64,000 nucleotides of DNA from Chlorobaculum sp. 24CR (GTDB taxonomy: Bacteria > Bacteroidota > Chlorobiia > Chlorobiales > Chlorobiaceae), in NCBI RefSeq assembly GCF_004118635.1, contig NZ_SDGU01000009.1, positions 62,001-126,000 of the forward strand, given 5' to 3'. Shown piece after piece: positions 18,902 through 28,447 of the stretch (position 1 is its first letter; each line of letters opens with the position of its first letter). The translations under genes were made by a program, and so were the position numbers. The notes under the pieces were generated by a model. The model searched no databases. It was not told the origin of the DNA and saw only the letters and a program-made list of their open reading frames with translations.

Positions 18902-20068
18902 TCAAAGATATTCAAGCAAGACGGCGGCCACGTGGCGTGACGGCGAGTCGGAGGAGAGCCGCGCCCGCGCCTCCCGGAGCTCGCGCCGCATCGCCGAAGA
19001 GACTGAATCGTCACAAAGAATTTCCAGCGCTTTCCGACTGATGGTTTCGGCGTTGGCCTCGTGCTGGATCAGCTCCGGCACCACCTGTTTTTCCGACAGC
19101 AATCCGCAGGCAACGATGTTGGCCAGGGCGATGTTGCTGAGCTTCACCAGCCGCTTGCCGATGAAATAGTTCAAGGGCGAGGTCTTGTAGAGCACCACCA
19201 TCGGCACCGCAAAGCAGAGTGATTCGAGCGTCGCCGTGCCGGAGGTCACCAGCTCCAGATCGCTGTACTGCATCAGTTCGTAGGAGGTGCAGTCGAGCGG
19301 TTCGACGCCCGCCTCGCAAATGTGCCGCTCGTAGAGCGCCGGATCGATATGCGGCGACCTGCCGAGCAGGAACACCGTCTTCGTCTGCTCCCGGATACGC
19401 TTTGCCGCGCCGAGCATTTCGGGGAAAATCTTCTCGATCTCCTGCTTGCGGCTGCCCGGCAACAGTCCGACGATGCGGGCGTCGGAATCGATACCCGTCC
19501 GCGCGAGGAACTCCGGCTTCGGCGCGAACTTCAGCTCCGCCAGCTCCTCGACCACCGGATTGCCGACGAACTCGGCCTCGATGCCGTGGCGGCGGTAAAA
19601 GTCAACCTCGAAGTCGAAGATCACCAGCAGCCGGTCAACGCAGGCGCGAATCTTTTCGACCCGCCGCTCCTTCCAGGCCCACACCTGCGGCGAGATGTAG
19701 TAGATCACCGGAATGCCCTGTTTTTTCAGAAAGGCCGCCAGGTGCAGGTTCATGCCGGGATAGTCCACGAGCAGCGCCGCATCGGGCTTTTCACGAAGAA
19801 TTGCCGCTTTGAGTTCACCGATCACCTTGCGCAGAAACGCCGCCTGCTTGAGCACCTCGACAAAGCCCATGATGCTCATCTGGTCGGTCGTGTAGAGCAG
19901 CTCCGCGCCAAGTTCGGCCAGCTTGCGCCCGCCGACGCCAAAGACCTTCGTGCCGGGAGCCTCTTCAAGCAGCGTCGAGACCGGACCGGCGGCGTGCAGG
20001 TCGCCGGAAACCTCACCGGCCAGAACAAACAAAGTCTTGCCGCGTATCGGCTGCTGAAATTGCATCAT
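18902..20068 (-). CDS. lpxB: Lipid-A-disaccharide synthase
   Basis: Glycosyltransferase family 19 enzyme joining UDP-diacylglucosamine and lipid X into the lipid A disaccharide at the inner membrane. The 388-aa product has the N-terminal FVLAGEVSGDLHAA motif and the FGVGGRKLAELGAEL segment. Further family features are VDYPGMNLHLA, the membrane-associated YYISPQVWAWKE, LLPGSRKQEIE, and the C-terminal SGTATLE and VVLYKTSPLNYFIGKRLV. The start is one of two adjacent ATG codons (20068 or 20065). It is divergent from the phosphohexomutase gene. It indicates an LPS-type outer membrane, consistent with bamA, kdsD and lptC. Confidence 0.95.
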   Translation of the reverse strand: MMQFQQPIRGKTLFVLAGEVSGDLHAAGPVSTLLEEAPGTKVFGVGGRKLAELGAELLYTTDQMSIMGFVEVLKQAAFLRKVIGELKAAILREKPDAALLVDYPGMNLHLAAFLKKQGIPVIYYISPQVWAWKERRVEKIRACVDRLLVIFDFEVDFYRRHGIEAEFVGNPVVEELAELKFAPKPEFLARTGIDSDARIVGLLPGSRKQEIEKIFPEMLGAAKRIREQTKTVFLLGRSPHIDPALYERHICEAGVEPLDCTSYELMQYSDLELVTSGTATLESLCFAVPMVVLYKTSPLNYFIGKRLVKLSNIALANIVACGLLSEKQVVPELIQHEANAETISRKALEILCDDSVSSAMRRELREARARLSSDSPSRHVAAVLLEYL

Positions 20069-20180
20069 CGAACAGGAAAGCGTATTTTAGGAACCAGTTA
20101 GCTCACCGGCAGAAAAGCGGTGCATTTTCATGACAAAGCACCAGCGAGTCAGAACTATTATATATCAAATCCATAACAGA

Positions 20181-21563
20181 ATGCAAGTCAAATTCGGAAC
20201 CGACGGTTGGCGGGCAATTATAGCCAAAGAATACACTTACGACAACCTCAAGCTTGCCGCCCTCGCCTCTGGCGCTTACTTTCTGGAGCACCCGGACAAA
20301 TCGAACGGCGTCTGCGTCGGTTACGACACCCGCTTCATGTCGAAGGAGTTCGCCCGCTTCACGGCCGAAGTGCTCTCCTCGATGGGCCTCAAGGTGTTCC
20401 TGGCCGACAACTTCGTCTCCACGCCTGCCGTCTCGCTCTTTACCCGCGACCATCGCCTCGCTGGCGGCGTCATGATTACCGCCTCGCACAACCCGCCGAT
20501 CTACAACGGCTTCAAGGTCAAGGCCTCCTACGGCGGCCCGGCGCACCCGGAGGTGATCGACGAAATCGAACGGAACCTGCTCACGGTCGATCCCGAAACC
20601 GAAGTGACTCCCGTGCCGGAGCTGATCTCGATGACCGACATCAAGTCTTACTACGTCGGCTATCTCGAATCGAAACTCGACCTGAAACTGATTCGCGAGT
20701 CGGGACTGAAAATCGCCCACAACGCCATGTATGGCGCGGGTCAGGACATGATTACCCGACTGTTCGACGAGTCGATGATCAACTGCTACCATTGCTCGCT
20801 CAACCCCGGCTTTGGCGGCATCAACCCCGAACCGATCCCCAACTACATCGCCGACTTCGTGGAGTTCTTCAGGGAGGTCGAAACCGACGTGGCGATCATC
20901 AACGACGGCGACGCCGACCGCGTGGGGATGCTCGACGAGAAGGGCGAATTCGTCGATTCGCACAAGCTTTTCGCCATCATCCTGAAGTATCTGGTCGAAC
21001 AGAAGGGCCAACGCGGCGAGGTGGCCAAAACCTTCGCTTTGACCGACATCATCGACAAGCTCTGCCGGAAGCACGACCTGACGATGCACCTCCTGCCGGT
21101 CGGCTTCAAGCACGTCAGTCGTCTGATGACCACCAACGACATCCTCATCGGCGGCGAAGAGTCGGGCGGCATCGGCATCACCTCGTTCCTGCCGGAGCGC
21201 GACGGCGTCTATATCGGCCTGCTGATTCTCGAAATCATGGCGCGACGCCAGAAAACGCTGGTCGGCCTGGTCGAGGAGCTGTACGAGGAGTTCGGCTTTT
21301 TCAGCTACAACCGTCTCGATCTGCGCGTGGCCGAGTCCAGGAAGCAGGCGATCATCGAGGCGGCGGCGGGCGGCAAACTGACGAGCATCGCCGGGTTCCC
21401 GGTGACCGGCTTCAACGATCTCGACGGCTTCAAATACCACTTCGAGGGCGGCTGGCTGCTCATCAGGGCGTCGGGCACCGAGCCGGTGCTGAGAATCTAT
21501 TGCGAGGCCGATTCAACTGAAAAGGTAGAAAAAGTGCTCGCGTTCGCCTCGAAACTCGCATAA
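20181..21563 (+). CDS. Phosphoglucomutase/phosphomannomutase family protein
   Basis: Alpha-D-phosphohexomutase superfamily enzyme of 460 aa interconverting sugar 1- and 6-phosphates. The active-site phosphoserine is in ITASHNPP (about S102), the metal loop is DGDADRVG, the sugar-binding loop is GGEESGG, and the C-terminal phosphate-binding loop is RASGTEPVLRIY. All four domain motifs are present, so it should be active. The ATG at 20181 begins MQVKFGTDGWRAI, typical of the family; an upstream ATG at 20130 adds 17 unrelated residues. The window also has a glmM-like paralogue at 41199. Whether this one prefers glucose or mannose cannot be decided. Confidence 0.9.
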   Translation: MQVKFGTDGWRAIIAKEYTYDNLKLAALASGAYFLEHPDKSNGVCVGYDTRFMSKEFARFTAEVLSSMGLKVFLADNFVSTPAVSLFTRDHRLAGGVMITASHNPPIYNGFKVKASYGGPAHPEVIDEIERNLLTVDPETEVTPVPELISMTDIKSYYVGYLESKLDLKLIRESGLKIAHNAMYGAGQDMITRLFDESMINCYHCSLNPGFGGINPEPIPNYIADFVEFFREVETDVAIINDGDADRVGMLDEKGEFVDSHKLFAIILKYLVEQKGQRGEVAKTFALTDIIDKLCRKHDLTMHLLPVGFKHVSRLMTTNDILIGGEESGGIGITSFLPERDGVYIGLLILEIMARRQKTLVGLVEELYEEFGFFSYNRLDLRVAESRKQAIIEAAAGGKLTSIAGFPVTGFNDLDGFKYHFEGGWLLIRASGTEPVLRIYCEADSTEKVEKVLAFASKLA

Positions 21564-21718
21564 TGAGCGCAAGAATCCCAGCGGCATGTCGTCCAACAGC
21601 GACGTGTCGCCCGAAACCGGATGATTCCGGAGGACCAAAAGCTCAACGCTCTTCGCCGCAACCTGAGACACTTTGAGGAATAAAATACTTACGGTTATCT
21701 TGAAAACCGATCCGCTTG

Positions 21719-21724
21719 TATAAT
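21719..21724 (+). promoter_or_regulatory. TATAAT -10 box upstream of the ECF sigma gene
   Basis: A consensus TATAAT preceded by TTG (CTTGTATAAT) lies in the AT-rich part of the gap before the sigma factor gene, about 120 nt upstream of its start. No good -35 is found at 17 nt; TTATCT at 18 nt is poor, and TTGAAA is only 13 nt away. It may be an extended -10 promoter. Confidence 0.4.
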
Positions 21725-21842
21725 TTAAGTATATCATGCCGGATCATGACAACTTGCGGCGACAGCCTGAAATGCCAGACTTCGCCATCACTTCAGGCAA
21801 AATCACCGGACATTCCTTTCGATTTGCCCTAACAGTTGACCA

Positions 21843-22403
21843 TTGCAGCAAGAGACCATAACATCTACGGAGCGATCATTCAGCGAAATTGTCGCCGAAC
21901 ATCAGGAGATGGTCGTCAACACCTGTTACCGCTTCGTGTTCAATCGCGAAGATGCCGAGGATCTTGCGCAGGAGGTGTTCATCGAGGTCTATCGCTCACT
22001 CGACAAATTCCGCGAGGAGTCGAAACTCTCGACCTGGATCTACCGGATCGCCGTCACCAAGTCGCTGGATCACCTGCGCCGGCTGAAGCGCAAAAAGCGT
22101 TTCAGCTCGCTGAAACGGGTCATCGGCATCGACGACCCGGCGGACTCGATCCCGGCGCCCGAATACGACAACCCTGCCGACGTGCTCGGCAGCAAGGAGC
22201 GCGTTGCCGTGCTGCAAAACGCGCTCGACGGTTTGCCCGACAACCAGAAAACGGCCTTCCTGTTGAGCAAGCAGGACGGATACAGCAATCAGGAGATTGC
22301 CGACATCCTCCAGACCACCATCCCGGCGGTCGAATCGCTGATTCACCGGGCGAAAAAAAATCTGCAAGCGCGTCTCGAACGTCACTACCGATCGGCTGAG
22401 TGA
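21843..22403 (+). CDS. ECF-type RNA polymerase sigma factor
   Basis: Sigma-70 family, group IV protein of 186 aa. Region 2 spans about 15-85 ([25 protein letters not shown], quoted in part: [11 protein letters not shown]; then [17 protein letters not shown]). Region 4 spans about 120-180 with the helix-turn-helix [23 protein letters not shown]. There is no region 1.1 or 3. The start is unclear: TTG 21843 was chosen because region 2 needs most of this length and the first ATG (21909) would cut into it. The next gene encodes a one-helix membrane protein resembling an anti-sigma factor, followed by a CnrX-like sensor, so membrane-controlled release of this sigma factor is likely. Confidence 0.92.
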   Translation: MQQETITSTERSFSEIVAEHQEMVVNTCYRFVFNREDAEDLAQEVFIEVYRSLDKFREESKLSTWIYRIAVTKSLDHLRRLKRKKRFSSLKRVIGIDDPADSIPAPEYDNPADVLGSKERVAVLQNALDGLPDNQKTAFLLSKQDGYSNQEIADILQTTIPAVESLIHRAKKNLQARLERHYRSAE

Positions 22404-22466
22404 GCGCGTCTTTCGACACAAGATTTAAAATGTTTCGACGTCACATTTGATAGAAACCGAAAAACC

Positions 22467-22820
22467 ATGAACAGAACTACTGAACAACGCAACGCAGAGG
22501 TCAACAAGACCCTCGAACTGCTGGACCAGATGCCCAGAGTGGAGGTAAATCACCTCTTCAGGGCGCGGCTCATGCAGCGAATCGACGCAATGGAGACCGG
22601 AAAATCTTCGGGAACCGCTCTGTTTGGCGGCGCTTTGAGCCCAAAGCTCGCCTTCATGACGCTCCTGCTGGTGCTGAATGTCGCTTCGGCCCTCATGCTC
22701 TTCATGCACGAGACACCGCAAGCTACCGGCTCTTCGGGAACCATCGCCGAATCGTTGAGCGAAGATTACGGCGGCCCGGCGCTCTCCTATTACGACGATC
22801 AGTCGGCTATCGAACACTGA
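22467..22820 (+). CDS. Putative anti-sigma factor (single membrane helix)
   Basis: The 117-aa product has a hydrophilic N-terminal part (about 1-62) with NHLFRARLMQRIDAME. One hydrophobic helix follows (about 65-82, PKLAFMTLLLVLNVASALML), then a short acidic periplasmic tail with DYGGPALSYYDD. The layout, cytoplasmic helix bundle then one membrane helix then a small outer part, and its place 63 nt after the ECF sigma gene are those of a short anti-sigma factor such as CnrY. I see no zinc-binding HxxxCxxC motif, so it is not a ZAS-type anti-sigma. The function is inferred from context. Confidence 0.65.
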   Translation: MNRTTEQRNAEVNKTLELLDQMPRVEVNHLFRARLMQRIDAMETGKSSGTALFGGALSPKLAFMTLLLVLNVASALMLFMHETPQATGSSGTIAESLSEDYGGPALSYYDDQSAIEH

Positions 22821-22913
22821 CGCCGGAGCATCAAACTATGGACAGCACCGCCGCCAACGATGCAATGCTTTACGCGGCCTGATTCTTGTGGTATTAATTT
22901 TTAATGACTACCG

Positions 22914-23471
22914 ATGGATTTTCTCTCTTCCAAGCGCTTCGTCACGACAGCCCTGGTGCTTCTGGCCATCCTTAACGTCACGTTGCTGGGCGTCCTCTGG
23001 TGGCAGAACTTTGTCAGCAGCAGTTACCGTTCGGTCGAAATCACCCGTTATTACCGCGATACTGGCCATCGTGGCAGAGAGCTGGATCTAACCGATCGGC
23101 AGAGAGTGGCCTTCGGCAAGCTGCGGCGCGAACATTTCCGCAAGACCATGCCTGCCGTGCAGAAAATCATCGAATTGAAAAAAGAGATGATCTCCGAAGC
23201 CGTCAAGCCGAATCCCGACCAAGCCAAAATCGCCGCTATCGCCGACAGCCTCGGCAAGCGCCAGAGCTGGCTCGAAAAGGATCTCGCCCTCCATTTCCAC
23301 GAACTTGCCGCGCTCTGTACGCCTGCCCAGCGCGACTCTCTGGAAAAGCTGCTCAACAATATCTACACCGTCCGATACCAGAAAATGAGTTCATGGAGAG
23401 GCCGTCCCCATCGCGATGGTCGCGATGATGGCCGGAACAGACCCATGCCGCCTCCACCTTCCGAACCCTAA
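22914..23471 (+). CDS. CnrX/CpxP-like periplasmic stress sensor
   Basis: The 185-aa product has a signal-anchor helix (about 9-30), then a helical periplasmic domain with the LTDRQ form of the LTxxQ-type motif (about 59-63). Long amphipathic helices follow (about 65-150) and then a basic, proline-rich tail (RGRPHRDGRDDGR, PMPPPPSEP). This matches the Spy/CpxP/CnrX heavy-metal sensor group. It lies 93 nt after the putative anti-sigma gene, so the order sigma, anti-sigma, sensor resembles cnrHYX with the order changed. Metal specificity cannot be read: His is rather sparse, with HFHEL around 130 the densest cluster. Confidence 0.75.
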   Translation: MDFLSSKRFVTTALVLLAILNVTLLGVLWWQNFVSSSYRSVEITRYYRDTGHRGRELDLTDRQRVAFGKLRREHFRKTMPAVQKIIELKKEMISEAVKPNPDQAKIAAIADSLGKRQSWLEKDLALHFHELAALCTPAQRDSLEKLLNNIYTVRYQKMSSWRGRPHRDGRDDGRNRPMPPPPSEP

Positions 23472-23486
23472 CAATCCTCTACTGCC

Positions 23487-24329
23487 ATGCCTGTAACACC
23501 GCATTTCAAGTGGCGCGTCTTCATCAGCGCCGGACTGGCTCTCGCCTTTCTCGTCATGTTCGTCTCAGGCATCGTGCTCTACATCTCTCCGCCGGGCAGG
23601 GTGGCGAACTGGACTGACTGGAATATCTTTGGCCTGACCAAAAAAGGGTGGCAGAACCAGCACGTCATCTTTGGCTTCGCCTTCATCATTTTGTCGATTT
23701 TCCACCTGTTCGTCATCAACTGGAAAGCGTTTTTTTCCTACATCAAGAGCAAGGCCTCGAAGGGGTTGAACAGCCCCGCCGAGCTTCTCACTTCGCTCGT
23801 GCTCTTTGCCGTGCTGGCTGTCGGCACCTTCTGGCATTTGCCGCCATTCGAGCAGATCATCGCGCTCGGCGACCGGCTCTCAGGCTCGTGGGAGGACAAA
23901 ACCGGCGGCCCGCCCGTGCCTCATGCCGAAACCCTCTCCCTCGAAGAGCTTGGAAAAATGCCCCGGGTCAACGAACCGGGCAGTGAACTGCTCAAGAAGC
24001 TTCAGGCAGCAGGCATCAAAGCGAGCAGCACCCAACAGACGCTGCTCGAAATCGCCGCTGAAAATGGCGCGGAGGTACAGCGGCTGTACGACATCATGGT
24101 TGAGGGCAAGCGCTCTGGCGGACTTGGCGAAGGTGGCGGATGGGGGAAGAAAACGCTCGGCGAGGCTGCAAACGCCGCCGGAGTGGCTCCGCTCGCCCTG
24201 CAACAGGCGCTGAAGCAGCAGGGCATCGAAGCCGCGCCAGACGAGAGGATCGCCGATATTGCATCGAAAAACGGCCTGGGCACTCCCGATCTGATCCGGA
24301 AAATCAACGCCATGACCGAAAAGCGGTAA
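23487..24329 (+). CDS. DUF4405-type membrane protein with duplicated helical C-terminal repeats
   Basis: 280 aa. The N-terminal half has three to four membrane helices (about 12-33, 57-78, 97-118). Histidines in helix two (H59 in NQHVIFGF, H73 in IFHLF) are like heme-b ligands in DUF4405/cytochrome b-type proteins. The C-terminal half is soluble and holds two similar blocks of about 50 residues. Each has a pattern LxEAA-GxxxxxLxxxLxxxGIxA followed by EIAAENG or DIASKNG. It starts 15 nt after the CnrX-like gene and is surely part of that operon, probably as the regulated output. Electron transfer in the membrane is an inference. Confidence 0.75.
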   Translation: MPVTPHFKWRVFISAGLALAFLVMFVSGIVLYISPPGRVANWTDWNIFGLTKKGWQNQHVIFGFAFIILSIFHLFVINWKAFFSYIKSKASKGLNSPAELLTSLVLFAVLAVGTFWHLPPFEQIIALGDRLSGSWEDKTGGPPVPHAETLSLEELGKMPRVNEPGSELLKKLQAAGIKASSTQQTLLEIAAENGAEVQRLYDIMVEGKRSGGLGEGGGWGKKTLGEAANAAGVAPLALQQALKQQGIEAAPDERIADIASKNGLGTPDLIRKINAMTEKR

Positions 24330-24373
24330 CGGGAATATTTTTTACTCCGACGAAAAAAAACTCTTGTCAATTG

Positions 24374-24442
24374 CCCCGGACTTCAGTCCGGGGTATGCGG
24401 ATAAAGCATAATAAATCTGGGCTTTAGCCCAATCTCTTGCCG
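24374..24442. repeat. Palindromic repeat pair (GGACTTCAGTCC and GGGCTTTAGCCC)
   Basis: Two perfect palindromes stand side by side: CCCCGGACTTCAGTCCGGGG (24374-24393) and GGGCTTTAGCCC (24419-24430). The second is followed by AATCTCTTGCCG, and this whole second part recurs identically at 63908-63931. A diverged, inverted copy of the pair is at 53211-53264. The element lies between the convergent DUF4405 and nitrilase genes. Confidence 0.8.
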
Positions 24443-24508
24443 GGGTGGTTTTTGCGATTTATTGTTGCCGGAGTAATAATCCGTTCGGAGAGGTATCGAT
24501 AAGCGATT

Positions 24509-25321
24509 TCAGCGTTTACGGCAAATCGCACCGTACAGCTCGGGGCGGCGATCGGCGAAGATGTCGTTGAACTCGTTGAAGCTTTTGTCGCGGCATGGCC
24601 GGGGATCGATCTCCGCCAGCAGCACGGCGTCACCCTCAGCGTCGGCAAGCGCGACCGCTTCGCCCCACGGATCATAGACCGCCGAACACCCCTTGAACAG
24701 CAACGTCTCCCCGCCTCTCGTTTCCGTGCCACACCGGTTGGCCACGGCGACGTACACCTTGTTCTCGATGGCGCGGGCAGGCATCACCTTCCGCCACGCA
24801 TCGGTGACGAGGTTCGACGGGCAGGCGACGAGCTCGGCCCCGCCGAGCGCCAGCGCCCGCGAAACCTCCGGAAAGCGCCAGTCGTAGCAGAGCATGATGC
24901 CGATGGAGAGGTCGAGCCGCTCGTCGCGGATGACCGGAAAAGCGGTGTCGCCCGGCTCGAAGACGAAGCGCTCCTTGTAAAAAAGGTGCGCCTTGCGATA
25001 GACAAGCGGCTCTGTGACGCCGGGCCGGAACACGAACACCGAGTTGTAGAAACTCCCGCCCGCTGCTTCGGCCATCCCGGCGATGATGATCGCACGTTTT
25101 GCTTCGGCCAGGCGCTGGAAAAAAGCGCAGGCCACGCCGCCCGGCGCTTCGGCGAGCGGCGCAAGCTCTTCGCGCGACACGAAGAAATAGCCGCTCGTGC
25201 ACAGCTCCGGTAACACGATAACGTCCGCCTCGACAGGATCGAGGAGCACCCGGATCGCTTCGAGATTCGCCTCGCGCTCGCCGAGCCGGGGCGTGAACTG
25301 GACGGTGGCGAGGCGGATCAT
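24509..25321 (-). CDS. Carbon-nitrogen hydrolase (nitrilase superfamily)
   Basis: Cytoplasmic amidase-type enzyme of 270 aa. The Glu-Lys-Cys triad is complete: E39 in [10 protein letters not shown]110 in YRKAHLFY and C145 in [11 protein letters not shown]. The substrate is not evident; the family includes omega-amidases, N-carbamoyl-putrescine amidases and others. The ATG at 25319-25321 overlaps the TGA of the flippase gene (ATGA), which indicates translational coupling with it. The frame is open far upstream inside the flippase gene but that part is a shadow. The gene ends before a palindromic repeat. Confidence 0.88.
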   Translation of the reverse strand: MIRLATVQFTPRLGEREANLEAIRVLLDPVEADVIVLPELCTSGYFFVSREELAPLAEAPGGVACAFFQRLAEAKRAIIIAGMAEAAGGSFYNSVFVFRPGVTEPLVYRKAHLFYKERFVFEPGDTAFPVIRDERLDLSIGIMLCYDWRFPEVSRALALGGAELVACPSNLVTDAWRKVMPARAIENKVYVAVANRCGTETRGGETLLFKGCSAVYDPWGEAVALADAEGDAVLLAEIDPRPCRDKSFNEFNDIFADRRPELYGAICRKR

Positions 25322-26862
25322 CGACTGCCGGAACCTCCCGCCGGGCGCAATTTCTTCCGCGCCATCCTCGCGACAGCCGACGCCTCGTTGCGGAAAATGA
25401 GCGTGCCCAGCGCGAGATAAAGCAAAACGATGAGCAGCTTCACGACGATGGCGAAGAGACCGCTGATGCCGAATCCGGCGAGCCACAGGAGCAGCTCGTC
25501 ATGCCACACCGCGAAGGCCAGTCCAGCGCCAAGCAACAGCGCCAGGCGGCCCCAGTCGTAGCGGATCGGGTAGAAGCGCACCGAGTAGTACCCCATGCAG
25601 AGGCACATCACCGCCGTACCGCAGAGAATCGCCACCGCCGCGCCATCCATGCCTGCGAGCGGGATGAGAATCCAGCACCCGACGGTCGTCACAGCGGCTC
25701 CGGCAAAAGTTACCACCGGCAGATATTTGGTCTTTCCGGTAATCAGGATACCTGCCGACAGGTTGGTCGAAACCATGTCGAACACGTAGCTGAAAAAGAT
25801 CCACGGCAGAATCGACAGGCCCATCCAGTACTTCGGCGGCAAAAGATAGAGCTTTCCGCCCCAGTGGTGGCGCACCAGATCGGGCACGAAAAAGGTGCAA
25901 GCCACGGCAAGCACGATCACGGCGATGCCCGAAAGATTCATCACCTGCCGGAAGAGCGGCTTGGCTTCGGGATCGTCGGCATGTTGCAGAAAAAAGGGCT
26001 GCCAGGCGAAGCGGAAAATCTGGATGAACATCTGAAGCGCCACGCCGAACGCCGCCACCCGTCCGTAAATTCCGGTGATGTCCGACGCCTGGAACCCCGC
26101 GCCATACAGCCGCTCGATGTCGTGCTGCGGAATGCGGATCAAGAGGTTCCGGTCGATCAGGTGAATCAGCAATCCGGCGATACCGGTCGGCACGTAGGGC
26201 AGGCCGATGCGCAGCAGCTCGCGGTAGAGATTTGGCGAAAAGACGGGCCTGAGGCTTTTCAGCACCGGCAGGATAAAGCAGAGGCTCACCACCGAGCCGA
26301 GCGCCTCGCCGATGAAAACACCGGAGAGACCTGCGTGAAGTCCGAGAATGAGCACGAAGGTGCTGATGACGCCGCCGACCACGCCCATCACCTTGGCGAG
26401 CGCGAACCGGATCGCCTTGCGCTTCAGCCGAAGCTCGGCGAACGGCACGACGAGCAGCGTATCGAGAAAGAGGATCGCGGCGGCGTACTGTATGTAGATG
26501 CCTGAACCGGGAGCGAGGCCGATGGCGACGGCCAGCGCCGGAGCGAAGAGCAGCATCAAAACGGAAAAAAGAATCGAGGTCAGAAAGAGGCTGAGAAAGG
26601 CGGTCGAAAAATAGGGTCGTTCATCCTCGTTGCGCTTGATGGCGTCGGAAGCAACCTTCAGGTATGAGGTTTCAAGGCCATAGGAAAACATGACGTTCGC
26701 CAGGGCGATGTTGGCGTAAACCACCGCCTGAATGCCGTTGTCGAAGGTGGAGAGCTGGTTGGCGTAGAGCGGAACGAGAACGTAGTTCAGGCTGCGGGCC
26801 AGAATAGTGCTCGCGCCGTAGATAACCGTATCCTTCGCGAGAAGCTTGAGCTTGGAGAACAT
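25318..26862 (-). CDS. Oligosaccharide flippase (MOP superfamily, Wzx-like)
   Basis: Polytopic inner-membrane protein of 514 aa with about 12-14 hydrophobic helices, predicted to flip lipid-linked saccharides to the periplasmic side. The N-terminus [25 protein letters not shown] is typical of polysaccharide-biosynthesis MOP transporters (first part [19 protein letters not shown]). Basic residues lie in helix two, and YLKVASDA follows. It starts 24 nt after the small membrane gene upstream and ends overlapping the nitrilase gene. O-antigen or capsule export fits the length better than MurJ, but no glycosyltransferase genes are adjacent, so the substrate is unknown. Confidence 0.85.
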   Translation of the reverse strand: MFSKLKLLAKDTVIYGASTILARSLNYVLVPLYANQLSTFDNGIQAVVYANIALANVMFSYGLETSYLKVASDAIKRNEDERPYFSTAFLSLFLTSILFSVLMLLFAPALAVAIGLAPGSGIYIQYAAAILFLDTLLVVPFAELRLKRKAIRFALAKVMGVVGGVISTFVLILGLHAGLSGVFIGEALGSVVSLCFILPVLKSLRPVFSPNLYRELLRIGLPYVPTGIAGLLIHLIDRNLLIRIPQHDIERLYGAGFQASDITGIYGRVAAFGVALQMFIQIFRFAWQPFFLQHADDPEAKPLFRQVMNLSGIAVIVLAVACTFFVPDLVRHHWGGKLYLLPPKYWMGLSILPWIFFSYVFDMVSTNLSAGILITGKTKYLPVVTFAGAAVTTVGCWILIPLAGMDGAAVAILCGTAVMCLCMGYYSVRFYPIRYDWGRLALLLGAGLAFAVWHDELLLWLAGFGISGLFAIVVKLLIVLLYLALGTLIFRNEASAVARMARKKLRPAGGSGSR

Positions 26863-26886
26863 CCGCTGGGTGGCTGGAGGCAGCGG

Positions 26887-27234
26887 TCAGTTCTTGCCGG
26901 TCGCCGGGCCAGCCGATCCGTTGGTCGCCGCGGCTTGCTCTTTCTGCTGCCTGACGGCGTCCATATCGAGCTGGAACTTGCCATCCTTCTGGATGACGGG
27001 AATCTTGGAGATCACCTCGCGCAGATGCGCCTGCGCCTCGGCCTGCTGCTGCTTCATCTTTTCAAGCTCGTCGCCCGTCAGGCCGACCGGATTGTCCTTG
27101 TCGATCAGGCTATCCTTGAACGATTCGATCTCCATGTTCTGCTCCATCTTCATGTAATTGACGAACCTGGAGAGAAAATACACGAGCAGAAAAAAGACCG
27201 ACAGCGCAAATCCGAGAATTAAAATCCAGCTCAT
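26887..27234 (-). CDS. Small membrane-anchored coiled-coil protein, unknown
   Basis: I do not recognise a family. The 115-aa product starts with a membrane helix (about 3-22, SWILILGFALSVFFLLVYFL). A charged, helical part follows (about 30-75, including TGDELEKMKQQQAEAQAHL), then a Gln/Ala-rich end. The start at ATG 27232-27234 begins MSWILI; an upstream in-frame start at 27276 adds residues that would bury the signal. It lies just upstream of the flippase on the same strand. An envelope accessory role is a guess from context. Confidence 0.65.
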   Translation of the reverse strand: MSWILILGFALSVFFLLVYFLSRFVNYMKMEQNMEIESFKDSLIDKDNPVGLTGDELEKMKQQQAEAQAHLREVISKIPVIQKDGKFQLDMDAVRQQKEQAAATNGSAGPATGKN

Positions 27235-27451
27235 AGTCCGCAGGTTGTGGTTAGCGTGAACAGTTTCCGGGAACATTGCGGAACCGCCGCCTCATCAATC
27301 GATTGCTCGCGACAAAAAGGCGCTTCCGGCCCGGAGTTTGAAAATATCATGAATTTTCCAGATTATAGCGCTGAATATCGGATTAAAAAATGAATATTTC
27401 CTGCTTTTGGCGGCGAACCCGATTGCCGCTGCCGAAACCATACCAGCGACG

Positions 27452-28423
27452 ATGAAAGAGCACGCAACCACCGTGCGGGAGGGCAAAAGCATCCTTCTGC
27501 AGGAAGCCGACGCCATTCGCCTGATGAGCGAGCGGCTGGACGAAAACTTTTCTCGTGCGGTCGAACTGATGCTCGACTGCGCGGGCAAAATCATCATCTC
27601 CGGCATGGGCAAGTCGGGCATCATCGGCCAGAAGATTGCGGCAACATTGTCCTCGACCGGCACCACGGCCATCTTCCTCCATCCGGCGGAAGCGGCGCAC
27701 GGCGACCTCGGCGTGGTTTCAGAGCGCGACACGGTGATCTGCCTCTCCAAAAGCGGCATGACCGAGGAGCTGAACTTCATCCTCCCGGCGCTCCGGGAGC
27801 GGAAGGCGACGATCATCGCCTTCACCGGCAACCCGCGATCGTACCTCGCGATGAACGCGGATGTGGTGCTCGACACCGGCATCGACCAGGAGGCGTGCCC
27901 CTACGACCTCGCGCCGACCAGCTCGACCACGGCGATGCTCGCGATGGGCGACGCCTTGGCGATCTGCCTGATGAAAAAGAAGAACTTCACCGACCAGCAG
28001 TTCGCCCTCACCCACCCGAAAGGCTCGCTCGGCAAGCAGCTCACGATGAAGGTCGGCGACGTGATGGCGCAGGGAGATGCGCTGCCCGTCGTCAGCGAGG
28101 AGGCGACCATCTCCGACCTCATCCTCGAAATGACCTCCAAGCGCTACGGCGTCAGCGGCGTGGTCGATGCGGAGGGGCGGCTGACCGGCATCTTCACCGA
28201 CGGCGATTTGAGACGATTGGTGCAGGCCGGCGAGACATTCCTCGACAAGAACGCAGCGGAAGTGATGACCCCCAACCCGAAAACCGTCACGTCAGAGCTG
28301 CTCGCCAAAGCCTGCCTCGAACTCCTCGAAACCCACCGCATCACCCAGCTCATGGTCTGCGACGAAAATCACTGCCCGGTAGGAATAGTGCACATCCACG
28401 ATCTGGTAACGCTGGGGTTGTGA
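27452..28423 (+). CDS. kdsD: KpsF/GutQ-type arabinose-5-phosphate isomerase
   Basis: Converts ribulose 5-phosphate to arabinose 5-phosphate, the first step of Kdo synthesis for LPS. The 323-aa protein has an N-terminal SIS sugar isomerase domain (about 30-180; IISGMGKSGIIGQKIA, LHPAEAAHGDLG, SKSGMTEE, SSTTAMLAMGDAL) followed by two CBS domains (about 205-320). The start ATG 27452 was chosen over a TTG at 27407, which adds 15 residues. It is divergent from the small membrane protein gene. A 9-nt-period repeat begins about 24 nt after its stop. Confidence 0.93.
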   Translation: MKEHATTVREGKSILLQEADAIRLMSERLDENFSRAVELMLDCAGKIIISGMGKSGIIGQKIAATLSSTGTTAIFLHPAEAAHGDLGVVSERDTVICLSKSGMTEELNFILPALRERKATIIAFTGNPRSYLAMNADVVLDTGIDQEACPYDLAPTSSTTAMLAMGDALAICLMKKKNFTDQQFALTHPKGSLGKQLTMKVGDVMAQGDALPVVSEEATISDLILEMTSKRYGVSGVVDAEGRLTGIFTDGDLRRLVQAGETFLDKNAAEVMTPNPKTVTSELLAKACLELLETHRITQLMVCDENHCPVGIVHIHDLVTLGL

Positions 28424-28447
28424 GGCGGAAGGGAAGAATGGGCGGGA

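Noticed and set aside
21700-21724. TTGAAA with TATAAT as a standard sigma-70 promoter for the ECF gene
   Set aside because: The spacing is only 13 nt, too short for a normal promoter; only the -10 is listed.
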